From positions 560,153 to 624,152 of the forward strand of contig NZ_JH126467.1 in NCBI RefSeq assembly GCF_000225705.1: a stretch of 64,000 bases of DNA, written 5' to 3'. Below the pieces are notes generated by a model. The model was given only the letters and a program-made list of their open reading frames with translations. It was not told the DNA's origin and searched no databases. How positions within the stretch are numbered: the stretch's first letter is position 1; every line of letters begins with the position of its first letter. The position numbers and the translations under genes are program-made. Below are positions 17,269-25,895 of this stretch, piece after piece. Source of the stretch: Collinsella tanakaei YIT 12063. Its GTDB lineage: Bacteria; Actinomycetota; Coriobacteriia; Coriobacteriales; Coriobacteriaceae.

Positions 17269-18528
17269 CTACAAAACGGTGCCCTCGGGCAGATCGATGC
17301 GCACGCAGGGCACCATATCTCCCGCGGAAAAGCCCGCGTCCCCATCGGGCACCATCAGCAGGCAGTTGGCATTTTGCAGGGTGCCCAGCAGCGCTGAATT
17401 CTGGCTTTTTGCCGCAACAACCACCAGCTCGCCGCCCTCATCGCGAGACAGCACCGCACGGTCGTAGAAACGCCTGGCCTGGGTCTTGCGCACGTTATGG
17501 GCGACGCGGGCATACTGCAGGGGACGAGGAACGACCGCGTAGCCGCGCATCTTACGCAGGGCGGGGCGGGCAAGCATCTCAAATCCAACGCACGCCGCCG
17601 CGGGGTTACCGGAAAGTCCCAGATAGGGCGTATTACGGATAAGTCCAAACGTGATCGCCTTGCCGGGACGCATGGACACGCGATCGAACAGCACCCGACC
17701 CTCGCGCCGCACCAGACGGGTCACATAGTCGTAATCACCCGCAGACGCGCCGCCGCTCGAGATAACAAAGTCGCACTCTTCCGCCGCGGCGAGCATCATG
17801 TTCGAGATCTCGTCCTCGCTATCGCCCGCTATGCCGTAGAACCTGGGCTCCCCGCCCGCCGCGACCACAGACGCCAAAAGGGCGCTCGAGTTTGCATCGC
17901 GAATCTGCCCGCGACCGGGGACCGTATCCGGCGCCACAAGCTCGGTGCCAATTGACAGCACGCCCACCACCGGCGCACGATGCACGGGCACCGCCGTGAT
18001 ACCCGCAGACGCCAAAAGGCCGCATCCAGCGGGAGCCAGGACCTCGCCCGCGTGCATGACCGCCTCGCCCGCACGGGCCTCAAGGCCCGCTTCGCGCACG
18101 TTGTCACCCACCTGGGCGGAAGCGGTGAAGCGCACCGTGGAGCCCTCGTTGCCGTCACCTTCCATAAGCTCGACGATCTCGTACTTCACCACGGCGTCCG
18201 CACCCGCCGGCATGGGCGCGCCCGTCATGATGCGCACCGCGCAACCCTCCTCGACCGCGCCTTCAAACACGTGGCCCGCAGCCTCATGTCCAATGACGAC
18301 AAGCTCCACGGGAAAGTCCGCGCTCGCATCCGCAAGGTCGCAGGCGCGAACCGCATAGCCGTCCATCGCGCTGTTGGCAAAAGGCGATAAATCGATATCG
18401 GTCGCGAGGTCCGCTGCCGCGGGAAGACCGGCTGCCAGGTGCAGCGGAACCTCGACCACGGGCGTGGGGTGGACGTGCTCCAACACGATCGCCTGGGCCT
18501 CTTCCAACACCATCAAGTTCTCGGCCAT
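17269..18528 (-). CDS. moeA: Molybdopterin molybdenumtransferase MoeA
   Basis: MoeA inserts molybdate into adenylated molybdopterin to finish the cofactor. The 419-residue protein shows the family blocks in order: SPFANSAMDGYAV near residue 47, the GTELV and GQIRDANS segments near 190-205, ISSGGASAGDYDYV near 245, and GLSGNPAAACVGFEML near 300. The frame is open to 18657, but GGGGAGG before the ATG at 18528 fixes the start. It is the first gene of the leftward molybdenum block. No moaA, moaC or molybdoenzyme gene lies in the window. Confidence 0.93.
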   Translation of the reverse strand: MAENLMVLEEAQAIVLEHVHPTPVVEVPLHLAAGLPAAADLATDIDLSPFANSAMDGYAVRACDLADASADFPVELVVIGHEAAGHVFEGAVEEGCAVRIMTGAPMPAGADAVVKYEIVELMEGDGNEGSTVRFTASAQVGDNVREAGLEARAGEAVMHAGEVLAPAGCGLLASAGITAVPVHRAPVVGVLSIGTELVAPDTVPGRGQIRDANSSALLASVVAAGGEPRFYGIAGDSEDEISNMMLAAAEECDFVISSGGASAGDYDYVTRLVRREGRVLFDRVSMRPGKAITFGLIRNTPYLGLSGNPAAACVGFEMLARPALRKMRGYAVVPRPLQYARVAHNVRKTQARRFYDRAVLSRDEGGELVVVAAKSQNSALLGTLQNANCLLMVPDGDAGFSAGDMVPCVRIDLPEGTVL

Positions 18529-18685
18529 GCGCCCTCCCCTTTCGCGCCGCACCCGCGGCATGCAAGCAGTACTATTCTTCGAGAAGTATAGTCTCCAAAT
18601 GCCAAGCGCGTAACTCGAACCGTCGATGAAACCCCTATACTTGGTTCCAGCCCGCACGCGCGATATCCCGCATCACCACAAAGCA

Positions 18686-18704
18686 GGACAAGTCCGACTT
18701 GTCC
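18686..18704. promoter_or_regulatory. Inverted repeat GGACAAGT-CCG-ACTTGTCC
   Basis: A perfect 8-bp inverted repeat (18686-18693 and 18697-18704) sits in the divergent gap between moeA and the ClC gene, 35 bases before the ClC start. It could be an operator for either gene or a leader hairpin of the ClC transcript. Confidence 0.4.
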
Positions 18705-18738
18705 GTGCCTTGCCCAAGATTGAATAAGGACCGCAACC

Positions 18739-20175
18739 ATGGCAACCAACACCACCAAAAAGCCCCTTGAAGACGCAACCAGCGCTATCGCATACGGCGA
18801 GCGCCTACTTGCCGCAGATGTCCGCCGCAACGCGCGAAACATGCATGCAAGCTGCAAATTGCTTGCGCTGGTGCTTTTGGTCTCATGCGCCATGGGTGCC
18901 GCCGCATGGGCGTTTTTGGCATCGCTTGACCTTGTGAGCGGCGCGCGCGAGCAGCATCGCGCCCTGTTCGCCCTGCTGCCACCCGTACTGCTCGCCACCG
19001 CGTGGCTCTACCGCACGCGCGGCCTGCAGGCCGGTCGCGGCAACAACCTGGTTATCGACAGCGCCCTCACCGGCCGCCTCATCCATGCGCGCATGGCCTT
19101 CCTCACCTTCTTCTGCTCCGTCGCCACGCACCTTGCCGGCGGATCTGCGGGTCGCGAAGGCACCGCGGTCCAAATTGGCGGCACCATCGCCAGCAACGTA
19201 AGCCACGCGTTCAAGCTGGGCGAGCGCGACCACCATGATCTTATGCTCTCCGGCATCTCGGCCGCCTTCGGCGGGGTCTTCGGCACGCCGCTGGCTGGAG
19301 CGTTCTTTGGCATGGAGATGTGCTACGTGGGCAAGCTCGATTACAGTTCTGGACTGTACTGCCTTATCGCGTCCTTCACCGGCGATGCGGTCAGCCGCAT
19401 GCTGGGCACCCACCACGCACTCCACGTTATAGGCAACATCCCGTCCATGTCGCCGCGCACTATTTTACTGGTGGTGCTCGCCGCCGTCGCGTTTGGTCTC
19501 ACCGCCAGACTCTTCTCCTTTTCCATTCGCACCATCAAGCGCTTCTACGCAAATCGCTTTCGCAACTACCTCGTCGCAGCGCTCGTGGGATCGCTTGTGC
19601 TGCTGGGCGCCTACGCCGTCTTTGACGGATGGCGATACGGCGGCCTTTCCGAATGGATGGTCTCCTCCGCGTTCGAAGGCGCTAGCTCGCCCATAGACCC
19701 CTTCGCCAAGCTCGCCTACACGGCGCTCACGTTGGGCGCGGGCTACCAAGGCGGCGAGGTCACGCCGCTGTTCGGCATTGGCGCGTCCATGGGCAGCGTG
19801 CTTGGCCAAGCAGTGGGCTTCGACCCCTCCTTTCCCGCCGCGCTGGGCATGATCGCCGTCTTTGGATCTGCCCTCAACGTCCCCATCACCACCATCATGC
19901 TGGGCATCGACCTGTTTGGCGGACGAGCGGCGGGCTATTTTGTTATCGCCTCCTTTGTAAGCTACCTGGTCGCCGGGCACCGCGGCGTGTATCCAGCGCA
20001 GCGCATCGTCACGCCCAAGCGCCGCTCTCTTGCGGGCGATGAGCAGCTCACGGTGGACCAAGCCATCCAGCGCCATCGCGAGCAAGTCGATCAAAGCGCC
20101 CCGAGCGACGCCACCGACACCATCGCCGAAGCCAACAGCGCAGACGCCGCCACCGCAACCGTCCCGGAGGACTGA
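18739..20175 (+). CDS. ClC-family anion channel or antiporter
   Basis: This is a 478-residue membrane protein with the ClC fold. The gating-glutamate motif reads GREGTAVQ (138-145, Glu140), with the later FGTPLAGAFFGMEM and GYQGGEVTPLFGIGA segments. The helix-D motif that is GSGIP in chloride-type proteins reads GRGNN (99-103), and the Pro of GREGP is Thr. Such departures are seen in branches outside the classic chloride exchangers, among them the fluoride-exporting ClC-F group, so fluoride export is possible but unproven. The C-terminal 50 residues are hydrophilic. The stop overlaps the start of the next gene (TGATG). Confidence 0.85.
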   Translation: MATNTTKKPLEDATSAIAYGERLLAADVRRNARNMHASCKLLALVLLVSCAMGAAAWAFLASLDLVSGAREQHRALFALLPPVLLATAWLYRTRGLQAGRGNNLVIDSALTGRLIHARMAFLTFFCSVATHLAGGSAGREGTAVQIGGTIASNVSHAFKLGERDHHDLMLSGISAAFGGVFGTPLAGAFFGMEMCYVGKLDYSSGLYCLIASFTGDAVSRMLGTHHALHVIGNIPSMSPRTILLVVLAAVAFGLTARLFSFSIRTIKRFYANRFRNYLVAALVGSLVLLGAYAVFDGWRYGGLSEWMVSSAFEGASSPIDPFAKLAYTALTLGAGYQGGEVTPLFGIGASMGSVLGQAVGFDPSFPAALGMIAVFGSALNVPITTIMLGIDLFGGRAAGYFVIASFVSYLVAGHRGVYPAQRIVTPKRRSLAGDEQLTVDQAIQRHREQVDQSAPSDATDTIAEANSADAATATVPED

Positions 20176-21137
20176 TGAACACCCGCACCAACTTGGGAAA
20201 AACGCTGATCATCGTCAACCCCACCGCGCAGTCCGGGGCAGCAGCGACCGCAGCCCAACAAGTCCAGCGCTTCTTGTCCATGTACATGCACGATGACAGC
20301 GCATTCGAAGTGGTCCACACCACACACCCGCGCCATGCCACGCAGATCGCCTCGCAGGCAACCGACTACAACACCGTGCTCGCGCTGGGCGGAGACGGCC
20401 TGGTGCATGAGACCGCCTGCGGCCTTATGGCGATCGGATCCGAAGCGCGCCCCTGCCTGGGAGTGCTTCCCGTGGGTTCGGGCAACGACTACGCGCGCAC
20501 GCTCGGCATGGACCAGACTATGGGCGCGGACCTTAGCTGGCTTTCCCACGCGCGCAAGCGCGCCATGGACGTAGGCCGCATCGATTACGTCGGCGAGGCG
20601 GGCCGTGGCACCGACTACTTTGTGCAGACCTTCTCCTGCGGTCTGGACGCCGCCATAGCCATTGGCACCTACGAGCTGCGCAAGTCGACCGGCCTCTCGG
20701 GGGACACGCTCTACCTGGCCAGCGGCCTCAACGTATTCGGCATCGGTTACCGGCGCTTTCCCCTGCGCGTCAAGTTTGAGGACGAGGCGTGGCATGAACT
20801 TGAATCCATCATCATGGCCATCCAGATAGGTCCCACCTACGGCTCCGGTTTTCGCATCTGCCCGGACGCCGACCCCTCAGACGGCCTGTTCGACATCTGC
20901 TACGCCCACGGCAAGATCCCCCGCGCCATCGCGCTACCGGTTTTTTTGCGCGCCAAGAACGGACATCACCTTAGCTCGCGCTACGTTCACGGCCGCCGTG
21001 CGCAGAGCGTGCGCCCGCTCTTCGACGGCGAAGATTATCCCCTGCAGGCGGACGGCGAGCAAATCCGCGCCCGCAGCGCCACCATCACCATGGTCCCTAG
21101 TGCCCTCACCGTCCTGGCACCGGCAATGTCTCGGTAG
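20175..21137 (+). CDS. Diacylglycerol kinase-family lipid kinase (YegS/DgkB type)
   Basis: The 320-residue protein has the DAGK catalytic fold: VNPTAQSG near residue 15, the nucleotide loop ALGGDGLVHE at 70-79, and VGSGNDYAR near 105-113. Members phosphorylate diacylglycerol or related lipids at the membrane surface. The ATG overlaps the stop of the ClC gene, so the two are translationally coupled. The link between an anion transporter and a lipid kinase has no obvious biochemical meaning. The substrate is not readable from sequence. Confidence 0.87.
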   Translation: MNTRTNLGKTLIIVNPTAQSGAAATAAQQVQRFLSMYMHDDSAFEVVHTTHPRHATQIASQATDYNTVLALGGDGLVHETACGLMAIGSEARPCLGVLPVGSGNDYARTLGMDQTMGADLSWLSHARKRAMDVGRIDYVGEAGRGTDYFVQTFSCGLDAAIAIGTYELRKSTGLSGDTLYLASGLNVFGIGYRRFPLRVKFEDEAWHELESIIMAIQIGPTYGSGFRICPDADPSDGLFDICYAHGKIPRAIALPVFLRAKNGHHLSSRYVHGRRAQSVRPLFDGEDYPLQADGEQIRARSATITMVPSALTVLAPAMSR

Positions 21138-21385
21138 CCATGAGCTCAACGAGCCAGCCCATATCGCCAAAAACGGATACAGCGACATGGTCATCATGAA
21201 CTCTGTTGCTTTTTTAAACGATGCGATCAAACCATGAGGCGATTGGGCTAATGAACAACAGCCGTTTGCGCGCTCGCGTCGCGCTTCCGTGGAGAGGATC
21301 CAAGAAAGCAGCGAAAGAGCGACTTCCCGTCATAGAGGCACTCTCGCGCCGCTCGACCAAAGCAAGTCACGCGCCCCGTTATCTT

Positions 21386-21766
21386 CTAGTCGTCCGCACC
21401 GGGGCGGCGACGCCGTTCCTTTGCCTGCGCGCGGTGGCGCTTATCCGCCAGGCGACGCGCGCGGGCGGCCTTAGTGGGCTTGGTGGGTTTCCTCTTTTTA
21501 GGTGGACAAGAACGACGTTCAAACTCCGCGTGCAACTTACGCAGACAGCACGCCCTGTTCTGGAACTGGCTGCGGCTCTCGCGCGACGTCACCGCGATGC
21601 CCGAGGGAACATGGCGCATGCGCACAGCGGAATCCGTGGTGTTCACGCCCTGGCCGCCCGGACCGGTCGCGCGAAAAACCTGCACCTCGCAGTCGCGCGC
21701 GACCTCCTCCAAGCTCTGTGCCGCCCATGCGGCGAACGCCTTATATGTCGGCTTTTCCTCGTCCAT
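21386..21766 (-). CDS. Small release-factor-like protein with GGQ motif
   Basis: This 126-residue protein matches the catalytic domain of class I release factors: [18 protein letters not shown] with GGQ at 37-39, then [15 protein letters not shown]. It lacks the codon-reading domains of PrfA/PrfB. The C-terminus is strongly basic ([17 protein letters not shown]), as in rescue factors such as ArfB that enter the empty mRNA channel of stalled ribosomes. A ribosome-rescue peptidyl-tRNA hydrolase is the best guess. I take the ATG at 21766; an upstream TTG at 21805 is less likely. It stands downstream of xpt on the same strand. Confidence 0.8.
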   Translation of the reverse strand: MDEEKPTYKAFAAWAAQSLEEVARDCEVQVFRATGPGGQGVNTTDSAVRMRHVPSGIAVTSRESRSQFQNRACCLRKLHAEFERRSCPPKKRKPTKPTKAARARRLADKRHRAQAKERRRRPGADD

Positions 21767-21828
21767 ATAATCAACCTGCGAAACAACCTGTAAAACGGCT
21801 TTCAAACGAACCCGCGATACGGTCGCCG

Positions 21829-22407
21829 TTAGGCGAACTCGATCTGACCCGTTTCATCGTCCATAGACACGATGCGGGCTAGCGACTCCAGGTGATAACC
21901 GCGCTGGCGCAGCTTGTCACCACCGGACTGGAAGCCCTTCTCGATGGCGATGCCAATGCCCTCGACCGTGGCGCCGGCGGATTCGCAGATGCTGATGAGT
22001 CCCTCGAGCGCGCAGCCGTTTGCCAGGAAATCGTCCAGGATCAAGACATGGTCGCCCTCGGAAAGGAAGCGCCTGCCCACGATAACGGGGAACTCGCGCT
22101 GCTTGGTGAAGGAGTAGATAGTGGTGGAGTACTGCTCGCCATCCAGGTTGATGGACTGGGCCTTTTTGGCAAAAACCACCGGCGCGTTGCCAAAGTGGCG
22201 AGACGCCATGCACGCCAAGCCTATGCCGCTGGCCTCGATGGTGAGAATCTTGTTGATGGGAGCATCGGCGAACAGGCGCGCCCACTCGGCGCCCATGTGG
22301 TCGAACAGCTGCGTATCGCATTGATGGTTAAGGAACGCATCCACCTTCAACACGCCCCCGGCCTTGACGATGCCGTCCTTGCGAATACGATCTTCAAGCT
22401 CCTTCAT
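21829..22407 (-). CDS. xpt: Xanthine phosphoribosyltransferase
   Basis: The 192-residue enzyme converts xanthine and PRPP to XMP in purine salvage. The PRPP-binding segment [15 protein letters not shown] is near residues 120-134, and the N-terminal [12 protein letters not shown] and IEASGIGLA segments are typical of Gram-positive Xpt. A GGAAGGAAA site precedes the ATG at 22407. The start lies 33 bases after the stop of a DHA2-type exporter on the same strand, so the two are likely cotranscribed; xpt is more often paired with a purine permease. I see no purine riboswitch in front of this pair. Confidence 0.93.
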   Translation of the reverse strand: MKELEDRIRKDGIVKAGGVLKVDAFLNHQCDTQLFDHMGAEWARLFADAPINKILTIEASGIGLACMASRHFGNAPVVFAKKAQSINLDGEQYSTTIYSFTKQREFPVIVGRRFLSEGDHVLILDDFLANGCALEGLISICESAGATVEGIGIAIEKGFQSGGDKLRQRGYHLESLARIVSMDDETGQIEFA

Positions 22408-22440
22408 TACAGCGTTTCCTTCCCTTTTCCGACCCGGCGC

Positions 22441-23877
22441 TTACTTGCGGCGCATCATCCGAACAAGCGTCATCACAAAACCTATGGCGACCAGCGCCGC
22501 CGTAACTACATAGACTATACGGTATCCGTACAGGAAAATGTCCGGTCTTCCCGCAACATACGAAGTAACGCGATATCCAGCGGCCACGCTCATTTGGCTG
22601 TAGAGTAGCGACGTGGATCCGCTGATGCCGATCGCCATGCCCAAATAGCGGGCAAGCGCGGCCAGGCTACCGCCAAAGCCCAGGGCCTCGCGCGGCAACG
22701 AACCCATCACCAGGGAATTGTTAGGCGACTGGAAGATAGAGGTGCCAAGCGACGCCAGGCCCAGGCAGATGAGGATGTGGACGAGCCCCGTCTCCTCGCC
22801 GAAAAAGCCCACCAGCAAAAGGCCCGCGGCGAACACGAACAGGCCCACGCACGTAGGGCGCTCGCATCCGATTCGGTCGGACACCGCGCCGGAGATGGGG
22901 CCGGCGATGGCGTTCGCAAGCGGGATGACGCAAAAGATCAGACCCGCCGTATCGGGCGAGAAACCGCGAGCATCCTGCAGGTAGAACGGCGTCATGAGCT
23001 CGTAGACGCCGATGGCGACGAAGCTGATGAACAGGGACGCGATGTTCACCATGAAGGCGCGGTCGCGAAAGACCGAAAGCGCGACCAAGGGGTCGTCCAC
23101 CCGGCGCTCGACCATGACGAACGCGACCATAAGACCCAGACCCGCCGCGAGCATCAGCAGGGTCGAAGGCGTGGCCCCCGCTTCGAGCATGGTGATGGAT
23201 ATGAAGGTGAGCAGCATGCCGGGAACCAGCAGCACCGAGCCCAAGACGTCAAGGCGCCGTCCAACCGACTGCGGCGCTACGTGGGGCAAGGTCTTAAAGC
23301 CAACAAACAGCGAGACCACGCCCACGGGCACGTTGATAAGGAAGATATACTCCCAGGGCAGCGCGCTCACGATAAAGCCGCCCAAAACCGGACCGCACAT
23401 CATTCCCAGGGCAACAAAGCTCGCGAGCAGCCCCAGGGCGCGCCCGCGCTCGCGCGCCGGGAACGATTCGGTGATGATACCCATGTTGTTCGCCATGGCC
23501 GATGCGCAGCCCACGCCCTGCACCGCGCGGGCAAGCACCAAAAACTCAAGCGTGGTCGCCATGCCGCACAAAAGCGAGCCCAGCGCGAAGATCGCCACGC
23601 CCACCTGGAAAAAACGAACCTTGCCGTAAATATCGCCCAGCCTGCCGAACACCAACAGCACGGCGCAGGTGGTGAGCAGGTAGATGGATGAGACCCATTG
23701 AATCTGGTCGAGCCCCACGCTCAACTCCTTTTGCATCACGGGCAGCGCCACGTTGACGATGCTCGAGTCGAGCGTGGCCATAAACGTCATGATTAAAACG
23801 GTAAACAGGATAGCCCATTTGTTCTTGCCGTGGGTGTTGCCCTCCACGGCATCGTGGATGCGCTGATCTTCGCTCAT
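22441..23877 (-). CDS. MFS drug exporter, DHA2 (EmrB/QacA) family
   Basis: The 478-residue protein has about 14 membrane helices and the DHA2 marks: FMATLDSSIVNVALP in helix 1 (near 33-47) and the motif A loop GRLGDIYGKVRFF (near 78-90). Members export hydrophobic or cationic compounds with proton exchange. The ATG at 23877 faces a 327-base gap holding an inverted repeat. It is the first gene of an apparent exporter-xpt unit. The substrate is unknown; a purine-like compound is possible from the neighbour only. Confidence 0.88.
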   Translation of the reverse strand: MSEDQRIHDAVEGNTHGKNKWAILFTVLIMTFMATLDSSIVNVALPVMQKELSVGLDQIQWVSSIYLLTTCAVLLVFGRLGDIYGKVRFFQVGVAIFALGSLLCGMATTLEFLVLARAVQGVGCASAMANNMGIITESFPARERGRALGLLASFVALGMMCGPVLGGFIVSALPWEYIFLINVPVGVVSLFVGFKTLPHVAPQSVGRRLDVLGSVLLVPGMLLTFISITMLEAGATPSTLLMLAAGLGLMVAFVMVERRVDDPLVALSVFRDRAFMVNIASLFISFVAIGVYELMTPFYLQDARGFSPDTAGLIFCVIPLANAIAGPISGAVSDRIGCERPTCVGLFVFAAGLLLVGFFGEETGLVHILICLGLASLGTSIFQSPNNSLVMGSLPREALGFGGSLAALARYLGMAIGISGSTSLLYSQMSVAAGYRVTSYVAGRPDIFLYGYRIVYVVTAALVAIGFVMTLVRMMRRK

Positions 23878-24204
23878 GCGTACCTCGCTTGTTCACAAGT
23901 GGCGCCGCGCGCTCTGATGACGAAGGTGCACCCCTCCCGCCACGTGCCGCGCTATCGTTCCCGCGGCCGCGTAGATACGCCGGGGTCCGACCATAACGTG
24001 CCCGACCCTGCATTTTTCGCACAGTGTTGTAACACGGAACGGTCGAAAGGGGCAAGGTAATACCATGCGCCGCACGAAGATTCCGCGACATGTATAATCA
24101 AGTTTGCCGGCCTCCGATGCAGGGTTTTCGCGCTAAACGCAATCCCTTTGCACCGTCCGCCCACGACAACGCCCAAACATCATCAAGACAAGGAGGCAGC
24201 TCGC
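23878..24204. other. Gene-free divergent gap between the MFS exporter and mscL
   Basis: No credible gene is seen. A perfect -10 box TATAAT at 24093-24098 points towards mscL, without a clear -35. An inverted repeat GTGTT-GT-AACAC at 24024-24035 lies where the leftward exporter promoter should be (TTGCCC followed 17-18 bases on by TTACAA or TACAAC). The repeat could be an operator controlling the exporter. Confidence 0.4.
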
Positions 24205-24687
24205 ATGGCTCTCAAGAAGATTGTCAAGGAATTCCAGGACTTCATCAGCCGCGGAAGCGTAGTCGACCTCGCCGTCGGCGTTATCGTGGGCGGCGCCTTC
24301 ACCACCATCGTCAACTCGCTGGTGGCAAACATCATCCAACCCCTCATCTCCTTTATCACCGGAGGCGGGGCGGAGATTCCCGGCCTCGCGATCAACCTCA
24401 ACGGCAACATCGTCGACTTTGGCGCGTTTCTCTCCGCCGTCATCAACTTCCTCATCACGGCAGCCGCGGTCTTCGCCATCGTAAAGGCCTTGAACAAATT
24501 TAACGACATCAAGGAGGCTGCCGCGAAAGCAGCCGCGATCAAGGCGGGACTTGCCGAGGAAAAAGACGGCGATGCCGCACCGAAGCCACGCGTATGCCCC
24601 TACTGCAAGCAGAAGATAGACCGCGGCGCCACCCGCTGCCCGCATTGCACGAGCAAACTGGACGGCTATCAAAACGCGCTGGAATAG
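24205..24687 (+). CDS. mscL: Large-conductance mechanosensitive channel MscL with C-terminal zinc ribbon
   Basis: MscL opens under membrane tension to release solutes on osmotic downshock. Residues 1-110 are a normal MscL: the N-terminal amphipathic segment, FISRGSVVDLAVGVIVGGAFT, two membrane helices and a cytoplasmic helix. The 160-residue protein then carries CPYC at 131-134 and CPHC at 145-148, a compact zinc ribbon of a kind that many MscL proteins lack. AAGGAGG supports the ATG at 24205 rather than the longer frame from 24148. The ribbon may oligomerise, bind a partner or sense metal; this is inference. Confidence 0.93.
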   Translation: MALKKIVKEFQDFISRGSVVDLAVGVIVGGAFTTIVNSLVANIIQPLISFITGGGAEIPGLAINLNGNIVDFGAFLSAVINFLITAAAVFAIVKALNKFNDIKEAAAKAAAIKAGLAEEKDGDAAPKPRVCPYCKQKIDRGATRCPHCTSKLDGYQNALE

Positions 24688-24776
24688 CGAGCCGCGCGCC
24701 GGCGCCTTCAGCTTTATCAAGGTTGCTTCGAAACACGCGCCATCGCCAAACGGCAGTGCCGAAAGCGCAATGAAGG

Positions 24777-25745
24777 CTAGGAGCCCAGCACCTCATCAAG
24801 CCAAACGGAAACGTCCTCATGCACCTGACCCTTGATGGGCTCGTTCAGGATCTCATGGCGAACGCCGGGATAGATCTTCACGTCAACGCGCTCCATGCCG
24901 GCACGGCGATACATCTGAGCTGCGCGCTCAATGCCCGCACCGCAATCCCCCACCGGGTCCTCTGCACCGGCGATAAAGAAGAGGGGCAGCGCGTGGGGAA
25001 CGCGCGCGACAAGCTTGGGATCGGTCGCGTCCGCCACCAACGTCGACAACGTGTGGTAGGCGCCCACGGTGAACTTCTGGCCGCACAGGGGATCGCGACG
25101 ATACTCATCGACCACCTCGGGATCGGTTGCGATCCAATCGACGTCCGTCCGCGCACCCTCGATCGCCTTGCCATATGCTCCCGCACCCATGCCGTCGACC
25201 AGCTCGCTGACGTATCGCTCTCCGCGCGAACGGGCGATACCGCGGGTCAACGCCTTGCCCACCGCCGAGAGTGCGCGCGGTTGCTGACCGGTGCCGCAAA
25301 TCACCGCGGCGCGAACGCCAAGGGCGTACCTCGTAAGGTAGACGCGCGTGATAAAGCTGCCCATGGAATGTCCAAAAATGATATACGGAAGGTCTCCGGA
25401 CGAACCGCTGTCCTCGCGCAGGCGCTGCATGACAAGCTCTCGTAGCGCGTTCACGTCATGGAGCAGAACCTCCTCGCCTTTCTCGAGCGGCATGTGCCCA
25501 AGGTCATCTGCGCTCGCCACCGTTTTACCATGACCTATATGATCGTTGGCGCACACCGCAAAACCCCGGCCGCATAGATACTCGGCAAAGCCCGCATAGC
25601 GCTCCACGTGCTCGGACATACCGTGGACAAGTTGCACCAGACCACGCGGGCCTGAAGGAGCGGCCTCATGGTCCGGCTCCCACAGCAGCGCGCGGATAGT
25701 CGAGGTGCCATCATAGCTTGCATAGGTAATGGTAGTGGTCTTCAC
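24777..25745 (-). CDS. Alpha/beta hydrolase, lysophospholipase/monoacylglycerol lipase type
   Basis: The 322-residue protein has the serine-hydrolase fold with the oxyanion segment VQLVHGMSEH, the nucleophile elbow FGHSMG (Ser127), an acid residue in GAEDPVG and His in GVRHEI near the end. It resembles PldB-type lysophospholipases and monoglyceride lipases of the cytoplasm. The frame is open to 25778, but GGAGG stands before a GTG at 25745, which I take as the start. It lies downstream of metY but is separated by a terminator, so it is probably a single-gene unit. Confidence 0.85.
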   Translation of the reverse strand: MKTTTITYASYDGTSTIRALLWEPDHEAAPSGPRGLVQLVHGMSEHVERYAGFAEYLCGRGFAVCANDHIGHGKTVASADDLGHMPLEKGEEVLLHDVNALRELVMQRLREDSGSSGDLPYIIFGHSMGSFITRVYLTRYALGVRAAVICGTGQQPRALSAVGKALTRGIARSRGERYVSELVDGMGAGAYGKAIEGARTDVDWIATDPEVVDEYRRDPLCGQKFTVGAYHTLSTLVADATDPKLVARVPHALPLFFIAGAEDPVGDCGAGIERAAQMYRRAGMERVDVKIYPGVRHEILNEPIKGQVHEDVSVWLDEVLGS

Positions 25746-25800
25746 GGGAGTGTCCTCCAAACAAGGGACGAGATCCAACGCCGAGAATCATCCTACCCAA

Positions 25801-25844
25801 AAAACTAAGCCCGCACCGTCCATACAGGCGGACGGTGCGGGCTT
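25801..25844 (-). terminator. Terminator downstream of metY
   Basis: Read leftwards, a 14-bp perfect stem (25831-25844 with 25807-25820) is followed by TAGTTTTTT. It lies about 50 bases past the metY stop. Confidence 0.88.
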
Positions 25845-25895
25845 GTTTCGCATGCGCTCATGCGCGAGGTCCATGCGCACGAGGAGGCCGCGTCT

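Noticed and set aside
18657-18738. Possible fluoride riboswitch before the ClC gene
   Set aside because: The leader is short, and I could not match the conserved crcB-motif core; only a simple inverted repeat is present.
21138-21385. Small frames in the gap after the lipid kinase gene
   Set aside because: No frame has both a ribosome site and a recognisable sequence; I see no supported gene here.
22408-22440. Purine riboswitch in front of xpt
   Set aside because: Only 33 bases separate xpt from the exporter stop, too few for the aptamer.
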